Below are positions 1 through 6,079 of a DNA stretch of 17,238 nucleotides, one piece after another (position 1 is the first letter of the stretch; every line of letters begins with the position of its first letter). The notes under the pieces are model-generated. The model did not search any database, was not told the origin of the DNA, and saw only the letters and a list, made by a program, of their open reading frames with translations. The translations under genes were made by a program, and so were the position numbers. This DNA comes from JAKQIM01 sp964633225 (lineage in GTDB: Bacteria > Chloroflexota > Anaerolineae > Anaerolineales > UBA4823), in contig CAZWFQ010000069.1 of the NCBI GenBank assembly GCA_964633225.1, positions 1 to 17,238 on the forward strand, given 5' to 3'.

Positions 1-62
1 ATAGAAAAAAAGATCAAACAGGTGATATTGTGGTTGACATGATTCTACTACAGGTGCAGCCT

Positions 63-91
63 TTGACTCAGAAGAGAGTATTTGCTACAAT
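63..91 (+). promoter_or_regulatory. sigma70-type promoter, probably leaderless
   Basis: The -35 box is TTGACT (63-68), the spacer is 17 nt and the -10 box is TACAAT (86-91). The -10 box ends 7 nt before the ATG at 99, so the mRNA would start at or next to that start codon. The -10 box overlaps the in-frame ATG at 90, which argues against the upstream starts. Confidence 0.5.
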
Positions 92-98
92 GGCATCT

Positions 99-791
99 AT
101 GTCAAAGCGCGCTCAACTTCCCAGGAGAATTGGTACACTACATGAGACTTCGCTGCATTTGGGGCTCAAAAATTGGTATACGCTGCCAGGTGATTTGACC
201 GAACAGGTTGTAGACGGTTATGTAATTGACATTGTTCGGAATGATAAGTTGATTGAAATCCAGACGGGCAATTTTGCATCCCTTAAACGTAAATTGGGTG
301 CATTGTTGCCAAATCACAAGGTGCACCTGGTTTATCCGGTGGCGCAAGAAAAATGGATTTGCCGGCAATCGCTATCTGGGCAGCTTCTTGCCCGGCGTAA
401 ATCCCCTCGACACGGGCGCATTGAAGATTTGTGTGGTGAATTGTTGTATATTGCTGCCCAGGCACTGCATCCCAATTTTTCGCTCGAGGTTGCGCAGGTC
501 TTGGCAGAAGATGTTTGGACCGATGATGGGCTGGGCAGTTGGCGGCGCCAGGGCTGGAGCTTGTCGGACCGCCGTTTATTGACCGTAATATCGCAAACGT
601 CCTTTAGTTGTCACCAGGATTATTACCGCCTGCTTCCGGAAATAGCCGAACCATTCTGTACACAGGACCTTGCCTGCAAGTTAAAAATCCCACAAGCGAA
701 AGCACAAAAGGTGAGCTATTGCTTGCGCAAAATGGGATTGATCCAGGTGGTGGGCAAACAGGGAAGGGCGTTGCTTTATTCGCGATGTTAG
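99..791 (+). CDS. PD-(D/E)XK-nuclease-like protein with C-terminal winged helix (uncharacterised)
   Basis: I do not recognise a named family. From the ATG at 99 the protein has 230 residues. Residues 16-63 have the order expected of a PD-(D/E)XK fold: E16, then VDGYVIDI with D39 and D44, then LIEIQTGNF with E53 and Q55 (an ExQ variant of ExK), then basic K63/K65. Residues 180-228 look like a winged helix (TQDLACKLKIPQAK as helix-turn-helix, RKMGLIQVVGKQGRALLYS as wing). The frame is open to the left edge of the window, with a GTG at 30 and ATGs at 39 and 90 as other possible starts. I chose 99 because a good promoter (TTGACT, 17 nt, TACAAT at 63-91) puts transcription initiation at about that ATG. 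No membrane segment or signal peptide is visible. The nuclease assignment is a motif-level inference. The protein could equally be a catalytically dead DNA-binding relative. The gene converges on the ABC operon. Confidence 0.6.
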   Translation: MSKRAQLPRRIGTLHETSLHLGLKNWYTLPGDLTEQVVDGYVIDIVRNDKLIEIQTGNFASLKRKLGALLPNHKVHLVYPVAQEKWICRQSLSGQLLARRKSPRHGRIEDLCGELLYIAAQALHPNFSLEVAQVLAEDVWTDDGLGSWRRQGWSLSDRRLLTVISQTSFSCHQDYYRLLPEIAEPFCTQDLACKLKIPQAKAQKVSYCLRKMGLIQVVGKQGRALLYSRC

Positions 792-809
792 TTGGTTCAT
801 CTCCACAAA

Positions 810-849
810 TAATAAAATGCGCAGAGATTGCTCTCTGCGCATTTTATTA
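810..849. terminator. bidirectional rho-independent terminator
   Basis: A perfect inverted repeat has 18-bp arms (810-827 and 832-849) and a TTGC tetraloop. The arms carry a GC core (GCGCAGAG / CTCTGCGC) flanked by A4 on the left and T4 on the right, so each strand has its U-tract inside the distal arm. It lies between two convergent stop codons (791 and 866), so it should serve both the nuclease-like gene and the ABC operon. Confidence 0.85.
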
Positions 850-865
850 ACAGTGATACAAAGGG

Positions 866-3604
866 TTACGGTGCAGCTGTCGGTACGGGGGTGGGGATGA
901 TCGTCAACTGCTCGGCAAGGATAGCGTTAGCTTCCTCGTTGAGCGCGTCCAACGTAGACTGAACATCTGCGTTGCTGTCAACGATGAGGGCAACAGCCTC
1001 AGCAACTTTGGCGCGCACGAAATCATAGCCAGGAACTGGCGGCTCAAACTTGCCATAGGGCAGCAAGTCGAAAGCGGTCTTGTAGGCAGGGTTCTCGGCA
1101 AAATAGTCAGCCAGGCTATCGGCAACGCTGGCGCGCACCGGGAAGTACCCGCTGAGTGGCGCCCACTCGGCCTGGATTTCGGCGCTAGTGTAGTGCTTGA
1201 GGAACAGCCAGGTAGCGAGCTCGCGTTCGGGGGTGGTCTTGGGCATGCTGACGCTGGCGCCGTAGATGTTCATCGACGGTGTTTCGCCGGTGTACGGGAA
1301 GGCACCCACGCTCCACTCGAAGTTCGCGCCTTCTTCAACTGCTGCCTGGTAGTAAGGCAGGCCAGATGAAGAGCCGGTGGTGAAGAGGGCAATGCCAACG
1401 CCAAAGTCGGTCTGCTCGCCGTAGTTCTCGGTGGGGTAGGTTGCGCAGCCACTGTTGAACAGATCCTGGATGAAGGTCATGGCAGCCACAGCAGCTTCGC
1501 TGTTGTAGGTGAACAACCCGGTCTCAGAGTCGTAGATGTCGCCGCCAAAGGCGAAGGTCCAGGCAGCGAAGGTCGATGCATCTGAGATCTTCATTTCATA
1601 ACCCTTGGTGATATCAGGGGTCGCATTACCACTGAAGGGGGTGGCGGCGGCCTTGCAGGCAACTTCCTTGAACTGCTCGGGGGTGGTGGGCGGAGCATCG
1701 TAACCCAGCTCGTTCAGCCAGGTCATGTTATAGAAAACCACTTCCATCGAGCGGTTGGGGGGGAAGCCCAAGCGGGCGTTGCCAAAGTTGGGGAACACAT
1801 CCTGGGCAAAGAAGCCGGGGAAGAAGTCGGCCTGTTCGGCATCGGTAAGGCCCCATTTGATGCTCTCAACCAGCGGGGTCATATCGAGCAGGGCATCAGC
1901 AACTTGGTAGGTTGCAGCCTGGTTCTGGTAAGCAACAACCAGATCAGGAACGTCGGTGGTGTTCAAAAGGCCCAGCATCTTGTTGAAGATATCGGGGTAA
2001 CCGCCCTGGTACTCGGTGATGACGGTGATGCCCCACGGGTTTGTGGCGCTCCACTCTTCAGCAAGGGCGATCAAGTACTCATCGCGGGTCTTGGTGTGGT
2101 TGTGCCAGAAGGTGATGGTCTGGCCGGTGGGATCAACCTTGGCCCACGGATCGGGGGATTCAGGCATGATCGCCAACTGCTCAGCCAGGCTGGCATTGGC
2201 ATTGGGTTCCAAAGCTGCCAGGGTGGTGGCAGCATCAGCACCGTCCACAATCCCAGCCATGGCTTCTTCCATCATGTCACGCACGAAGTCGTAGCCAGGG
2301 ACGGGCGGCTCGAACTTGCCGTACTTCAGCATATCGAAAGCCGTTTTGAATGCAGGATTCTCGGCGAAGTAATCAGTCATGCTATCTGCAACGCTGGCGC
2401 GAACAGGGAAATACTCGCTGACCATCGACCACTTGGCCTGAACTTCGGTGCTGGTGTAGTATTTGACGAATAACCAGGCGGCTAACTGCTGCTCTGGGGT
2501 CGTCTTTGGGATGCTGACGCTGGCGCCATAAATGTTCATGACGGGTTCGGCCGTGGTGTGCGGGAGGGGGGCAACGCCCCACTCGAAGTTGGCGCCCGCT
2601 TCAACAGCGTCGCGGTAGTAGGGCAGGCCAGAAGAAGAGCCGACGGTGAAGAGCAGTTTACCAGCACCGAAATCGGTCTGATCGCCATAGCTTTCAGTCG
2701 GGTAAGCGGCGCAGCCATTGGTAAACAGGTCTTGCAAGAAGCTCATTGAAGCGATGGTGGCATCGTTGTTCAGTGAATACTGACCGGTCTCATAGTTGAA
2801 GATGTCGCCACCAAAGGCAAAGGTCCATGACGCAAAGCGAGAAGCATCAACGCTCAGCTCGTAGCCAATGCTACCATCAGCTGTAGCGGCGCTAAAGGGG
2901 GTCGATGTGGCCTTGCAAGCCATTTCCTTGAATTCTTCGGGCGTGGTGGGTGGGCCATCGAAGCCCATTTCCTGCAGCCAGGTCAGGTTGTAGTAGACTA
3001 CTTCCATCGAGCGGTTGGGGGGGAAGCCCAGGCGCTGGTTGCCGAAATTGGGGAAAACATCCTGGATAAAGAAGCCAGGGAAGAAGTCAGCCTGGTCTTC
3101 GGCGCTCAGGCCCCATTTGGCACTGTTAACCATCGGGTTGATATCAGCCAGGGCGTCGGCTAACTGGTAGGTGGCAGCCTGGTTCTGGTAAGCAACCACC
3201 AGGGATGGAACATCAGCGGTGTTCATGAAGGTCAACATCTTGTTGAAGATGTCACCATAACCACCCTGGTATTCGGCAACCACAGTGATGCCCCATTCGT
3301 TGGTGGCATTGAACTCATCAACGATTTCGATCAAAGCGGTTTCGCGAGCGCGAGTGTGCTGGTGCCAGAAGATCACCGTTTGTCCGCTGGGATCTACATC
3401 AGCATAGAGATCCTCGCCCGCGGCAGGCGCCTCGGTTGCGGCGGCAGGTGCCTCGGTTGCGGCAACCGGTGCTTCAGTCGCAACACCCGGGGCGTCGGTT
3501 TCAGCTGGGGCGGCTGTTTCAGCGGCTGGCGAGCAGGCCGCTAAGACCAGGGCGAAAACGGTCATGAGGACCGTCAAGCGAGCCCAAAAACTATTGGGTT
3601 TCAT
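866..3604 (-). CDS. ABC sugar transporter lipoprotein with two tandem solute-binding domains
   Basis: This is an extracellular sugar-binding protein (family 1, UgpB/MalE-like) that should feed the two permeases encoded upstream. It has 912 residues, about twice the usual 400-450. It begins with a lipoprotein signal peptide (positive MKPNSFWAR, hydrophobic core, lipobox LAAC with Cys24), then a Thr/Glu/Ala/Pro-rich linker to about residue 65. Two complete binding domains follow, residues 71-480 and 491-900, aligned at an offset of 420 and then 422 residues. I count 116 identities in the first 160 aligned positions. Both keep the blocks FWH, EYQGGY, VVAYQNQAATYQ, FPNFGN, RLGFPPNRSMEVV, TFAFGGDI, YGASVS and FEPPVPGYDFVR, and a Cys pair (C230/C298 and C650/C720). 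The tail is Pro/Thr-rich. The ribosome-binding site AAGGAGAAG (3611-3620) fits the ATG at 3604. The ligand cannot be told from sequence. The domain and lipoprotein calls are secure. Confidence 0.95.
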   Translation of the reverse strand: MKPNSFWARLTVLMTVFALVLAACSPAAETAAPAETDAPGVATEAPVAATEAPAAATEAPAAGEDLYADVDPSGQTVIFWHQHTRARETALIEIVDEFNATNEWGITVVAEYQGGYGDIFNKMLTFMNTADVPSLVVAYQNQAATYQLADALADINPMVNSAKWGLSAEDQADFFPGFFIQDVFPNFGNQRLGFPPNRSMEVVYYNLTWLQEMGFDGPPTTPEEFKEMACKATSTPFSAATADGSIGYELSVDASRFASWTFAFGGDIFNYETGQYSLNNDATIASMSFLQDLFTNGCAAYPTESYGDQTDFGAGKLLFTVGSSSGLPYYRDAVEAGANFEWGVAPLPHTTAEPVMNIYGASVSIPKTTPEQQLAAWLFVKYYTSTEVQAKWSMVSEYFPVRASVADSMTDYFAENPAFKTAFDMLKYGKFEPPVPGYDFVRDMMEEAMAGIVDGADAATTLAALEPNANASLAEQLAIMPESPDPWAKVDPTGQTITFWHNHTKTRDEYLIALAEEWSATNPWGITVITEYQGGYPDIFNKMLGLLNTTDVPDLVVAYQNQAATYQVADALLDMTPLVESIKWGLTDAEQADFFPGFFAQDVFPNFGNARLGFPPNRSMEVVFYNMTWLNELGYDAPPTTPEQFKEVACKAAATPFSGNATPDITKGYEMKISDASTFAAWTFAFGGDIYDSETGLFTYNSEAAVAAMTFIQDLFNSGCATYPTENYGEQTDFGVGIALFTTGSSSGLPYYQAAVEEGANFEWSVGAFPYTGETPSMNIYGASVSMPKTTPERELATWLFLKHYTSAEIQAEWAPLSGYFPVRASVADSLADYFAENPAYKTAFDLLPYGKFEPPVPGYDFVRAKVAEAVALIVDSNADVQSTLDALNEEANAILAEQLTIIPTPVPTAAP
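899..2134 (-). repeat. tandem intragenic repeat, C-terminal solute-binding domain
   Basis: This unit encodes residues 491-902. It starts with DPTGQTITFW, the counterpart of DPSGQTVIFW at residue 71. Only about ten residues (around PESPDPWAKV) join the two domains. A two-residue insertion relative to the first copy falls near residue 660. No stop codon, ribosome-binding site or second lipobox lies between the copies. Confidence 0.9.
2165..3394 (-). repeat. tandem intragenic repeat, N-terminal solute-binding domain
   Basis: This unit encodes residues 71-480 of the double binding protein. It pairs with 899-2134 at an exact offset of 1260 nt for most of its first half. For example, the run starting at 3001 matches the run starting at 1741 closely, with scattered, mostly third-position substitutions. 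That pattern points to an old in-frame duplication under selection, not a recent or assembly duplication. Confidence 0.9.
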
Positions 3605-3690
3605 TTTGTTTCTTCTCCTTTGTTGGTTTGATCTAAATGTAAAAAATTAGTGGTTATGGTTATTGGGTGTAATGTGTTGATATGTGTAGT

Positions 3691-3700
3691 ACCTCCTTCT
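3691..3700 (-). promoter_or_regulatory. orphan Shine-Dalgarno-like sequence
   Basis: On the minus strand this reads AGAAGGAGGT, an almost full-length Shine-Dalgarno. No ATG, GTG or TTG follows at a usable distance. The binding-protein gene uses a separate site at 3611-3620. This may be a relic of an earlier start, a ribosome standby site, or chance. Confidence 0.35.
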
Positions 3701-3716
3701 ATTCACAATTTGGTAG

Positions 3717-3734
3717 CGGCTTGTACACAAGCCG
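3717..3734 (-). promoter_or_regulatory. intercistronic inverted repeat before the binding-protein gene
   Basis: The arms are CGGCTTGT and ACAAGCCG, separated by two bases; as a hairpin this gives a 7-bp stem and a 4-nt loop. It begins 8 nt after the permease 2 stop codon. On the transcribed strand no U-tract follows, so it looks more like an mRNA-processing or stability element, a weak attenuator, or an operator than a full terminator. Confidence 0.45.
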
Positions 3735-3741
3735 GTATCCA

Positions 3742-4647
3742 TTAACCTTTTAGGCCCGAGGTAGCTATGCCTTCAGTGAACTGTTTTTGAGTCAAGAAAT
3801 ACAGGATTAGGATTGGGATCAAGGTAATCACTGCCCCTGCCATCAGCAGTTGCGTTTCAGGCCCGGCCTCGGTCACAAATGTATAGAGCCCAACCATTAA
3901 TGGGCGCCAGGTGGGCTTGGTGGTGACCAACAGTGGCCACAAGAAAGCGTTCCAGGAGCCAATGAATGAGAATATGATGACGGTAAGAATAGGGGCTTTG
4001 CTCATTGGGAGCACGATCTGGATCAAGTATCGTAGGTGCCCAGCCCCATCCAGGCGAGCTGCATCCCAGTATTCTTCTGGGATCTTGGCAAAGAACTGGC
4101 GCAGCAGGAAGATGCTAAAGGCATTGGCCATGAAAGGCACGGTTAGTGCAGGGAGTTGGTTTAGCCAAGAGCCTTTCCATGCCGGCAGCCCAGGCAATGG
4201 AAAAATACTTCCGCGAACCATGAGGAAGTTCGGGATCATGGTAACAGATTCTGGGATCATCATCGTGGCCAAAAGCAAAGTGAAGATCAGGTTGCGGCCA
4301 AAAAATTTGATGCGGGCAAAGCTGTAAGCGGCCAATACGGATGTTAAGAGTAATCCGGCCAGGGTTGTCAGGGTGATGATGACGCTGTTGAGGAAGTACT
4401 TGTTGAACTGCGCTTCCTCCCATGCTTCTATATAGTTCTCGAACTGAGGTACTTTGGGCAGCCACTGTCGATTGATTGTTTCGCCCAAGGTCATCAATGA
4501 CGTAGACATCATCCAGAAGAACGGGACAATTGAGATGAGAGCGCCAAAGATCAAAAGGGCATAGACCAGCAAGTGCCCCGGTTTGATGCGCTCCAGAAGA
4601 GGCGTTTTATATTTGACGCCTTTGTTTGCCGCTGTGATATTAGCCAT
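3742..4647 (-). CDS. sugar ABC transporter permease 2 (MalG/UgpE-like)
   Basis: Inner-membrane permease of a carbohydrate importer (CUT1 type), 301 residues from the chosen start. About six hydrophobic segments are visible, the first near residues 27-47 and the last near 268-288. The cytoplasmic EAA loop that docks on the ATPase is intact: EEYWDAARLDGAG and then VLP, roughly residues 191-215. The open frame extends to an ATG at 4683, but I chose the ATG at 4647: it has an upstream AAAGGG, gives the usual length, and starts a typical short cytoplasmic N-terminus (MANITAANKG). That ATG overlaps the last codons of permease 1 by 8 nt (ATGGCTAA), which implies translational coupling and a 1:1 pair. 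The binding-protein gene follows after a 137-nt gap. The sugar is unknown. Confidence 0.92.
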   Translation of the reverse strand: MANITAANKGVKYKTPLLERIKPGHLLVYALLIFGALISIVPFFWMMSTSLMTLGETINRQWLPKVPQFENYIEAWEEAQFNKYFLNSVIITLTTLAGLLLTSVLAAYSFARIKFFGRNLIFTLLLATMMIPESVTMIPNFLMVRGSIFPLPGLPAWKGSWLNQLPALTVPFMANAFSIFLLRQFFAKIPEEYWDAARLDGAGHLRYLIQIVLPMSKAPILTVIIFSFIGSWNAFLWPLLVTTKPTWRPLMVGLYTFVTEAGPETQLLMAGAVITLIPILILYFLTQKQFTEGIATSGLKG

Positions 4648-5827
4648 AGAAAACCCTTTCACCAAAGACCTTGTTCTGAACAAAGGTCAGGAACAAGATG
4701 ATCGCGAGTAAGATGATTGCCTGTGCCGCAGCATATCCGTACTGGTTTGCTTTGTAGAATGTATCAAAGATGAAAATACTGGTAACGTCGGCTGTGCCCT
4801 GCGCAGATGGCACACGCATGACATAGATGTGGTTGAAAGCCTTGAATGTGCCGATAAAGGCGATGATTGCCAGGTAAAAGGTTACCGGCGAGAGCAGCGG
4901 GAGGGTGATATGACGGAAAAGCTGCCATTTATTGGCCCCATCAATTTCACCAGCCTCGTATAACTCGTGGGGAATGGCGCCTAGCCCAGCCAGGAAGATC
5001 ACTGTGTTGTACCCAATATAGGTCCAGATCCCAAAAAAGGTGATCGAGACCAACGCTTCGCTGGGGCCTACCAGGAGAGTGGGCAAGTTTAGACTTTGAA
5101 CATCTATCCCAAAGAATGCCTCGATGAATGGCCGGGGCTCAAATAGCCATCGCTGCGCTTTCAGGCCAAACAAACCAATCACCTGGTTTGCGAGGGATGT
5201 TTCGCGCGAACTGAATATTGAACGGAAAACCATGGCTGTAGCGACGGCCGGGGTGATATAGGGCAGGAAAAAGAGCATGCGGAAAAATTCTTTGCCGCGG
5301 ATTTTTTGGAAAAGTAAGTATGCCAACACCATGCCAATGATGATCTCAGCCGGTACCGTCCCTATCGAATAAAACACAGTTAATGGCAACGAGTTCAGGA
5401 AATCCACGTCGCCTGTGGCCTCCATTTTTTCCCAACCGGCAGATATTGCAAAAAAGCCCGCGATCACAATCAGCGCTGCTGCGATCCGGACCGCCGTATA
5501 CATCCAGCTTTTAGCCGGTTTGAAGGCACCAGTCCAAAGCCAATACGCCACGATCAGGAGGATAAAGCCTGCGGCAAATATAAGTGCGCCGCCCCAATCG
5601 CCTAGTGCCTTCAAATAATTTGCCAACCCAATGAAGTCACCTTGCTTGACGCGCCAATTAAAGGTGCTCATGTAAAAGGCATAACCCATCGGGAAAAACC
5701 CGAACATGCCAATTACAATCAAGGCCGGCAGAACAAAAAGATAACCGGTGATGTTCTCCTTGATATCGATCCAGCGTATGCGGCGCGGCTTACCCGATAA
5801 ATGGGAGGAAGCAGCAGTCTGAGCCAA
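4640..5827 (-). CDS. sugar ABC transporter permease 1 (MalF/UgpA-like) with extra membrane segment
   Basis: Inner-membrane permease that pairs with permease 2. It has 395 residues, roughly 100 more than usual. The first membrane helix is near residues 28-55. The family-typical GLANYLKAL (67-75) is then followed not by the next transmembrane segment but by an insertion of about 60 residues (76-140) containing two hydrophobic stretches, 80-100 and 109-131. The family pattern resumes at DFLNSLPLTV. A second longer stretch (about 209-257) precedes the later helices. The EAA loop is intact: HELYEAGEIDGANKWQLFRHITLP, residues 288-310. The start codon is TTG at 5827, fixed by AGGAGGT at 5832-5838, four nucleotides upstream. 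This is the first gene of the operon. No ATP-binding subunit is encoded in the window, so a shared MsmX/UgpC-type ATPase elsewhere is likely. Confidence 0.92.
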   Translation of the reverse strand: MAQTAASSHLSGKPRRIRWIDIKENITGYLFVLPALIVIGMFGFFPMGYAFYMSTFNWRVKQGDFIGLANYLKALGDWGGALIFAAGFILLIVAYWLWTGAFKPAKSWMYTAVRIAAALIVIAGFFAISAGWEKMEATGDVDFLNSLPLTVFYSIGTVPAEIIIGMVLAYLLFQKIRGKEFFRMLFFLPYITPAVATAMVFRSIFSSRETSLANQVIGLFGLKAQRWLFEPRPFIEAFFGIDVQSLNLPTLLVGPSEALVSITFFGIWTYIGYNTVIFLAGLGAIPHELYEAGEIDGANKWQLFRHITLPLLSPVTFYLAIIAFIGTFKAFNHIYVMRVPSAQGTADVTSIFIFDTFYKANQYGYAAAQAIILLAIILFLTFVQNKVFGERVFYG

Positions 5828-5831
5828 AGGA

Positions 5832-5838
5832 ACCTCCT
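5832..5838 (-). promoter_or_regulatory. strong ribosome-binding site deciding a TTG start
   Basis: AGGAGGT on the minus strand lies 4 nt upstream of TTG (5827-5825). No ATG in frame offers a comparable site, so the non-AUG start of permease 1 is well supported. Confidence 0.8.
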
Positions 5839-5917
5839 AAGTGTCTACCAGGCTGTTCTGAGAAGTCAGATCTATGCGAGCAGCAGGTAGGAATAGTGTG
5901 ATAACAATCCAAGTGTA

Positions 5918-5946
5918 ATTATATAACATCTTTTTGGTAAAGATGT
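5918..5946 (-). promoter_or_regulatory. promoter and candidate operator of the ABC sugar operon
   Basis: On the minus strand there is a consensus TATAAT (5918-5923), alternatively read as the extended -10 TGT-TATATA (5920-5928). The -35 region is poor. A perfect inverted repeat, ACATCTTT-N5-AAAGATGT (5926-5946), lies immediately upstream of the -10 box, where a repressor or activator would contact RNA polymerase. The leader to the TTG start would be about 85 nt. The regulator is not encoded in the window. Confidence 0.5.
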
Positions 5947-6030
5947 ATATTTAGAGAAGTTAAGATGGATGTCGTATTTAATTGAATAGATCGTCATAAA
6001 TTAGCGCTACTCTCATAGCCTATGTCACCC

Positions 6031-6059
6031 TTGCAGGGTAGCTATTGGATGATTATACT
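6031..6059 (+). promoter_or_regulatory. sigma70-type promoter of the rel gene
   Basis: TTGCAG (6031-6036), a 17-nt spacer and TATACT (6054-6059). Initiation near 6066 would give a leader of only about 14 nt before the ATG at 6080. It is divergent from the ABC operon promoter. Confidence 0.6.
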
Positions 6060-6079
6060 ATGACGCAACAGGTACGGGT

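Noticed and set aside
34..39. A perfect TTGACA that could be a -35 box.
   Set aside because: No acceptable -10 box lies 16-18 nt downstream; the TTGACT/TACAAT pair at 63-91 is better placed.
1904..2473. A 189-codon open frame on the plus strand, antisense to the binding-protein gene.
   Set aside because: It lies wholly inside the well-supported 912-residue gene, has no ribosome-binding site or recognisable domain, and its codons are explained by the GC-rich opposite strand.
866..3604. Assembly artefact or two separate binding-protein genes.
   Set aside because: The copies differ at many positions, mostly conservative or at third codon positions, stay in one frame with no stop, and only the first has a lipobox and ribosome-binding site.
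5891..5912. A GTGTGATAACAATCC stretch resembling a lac operator half.
   Set aside because: There is no symmetric partner half-site; the similarity is short and the better dyad is at 5926-5946.
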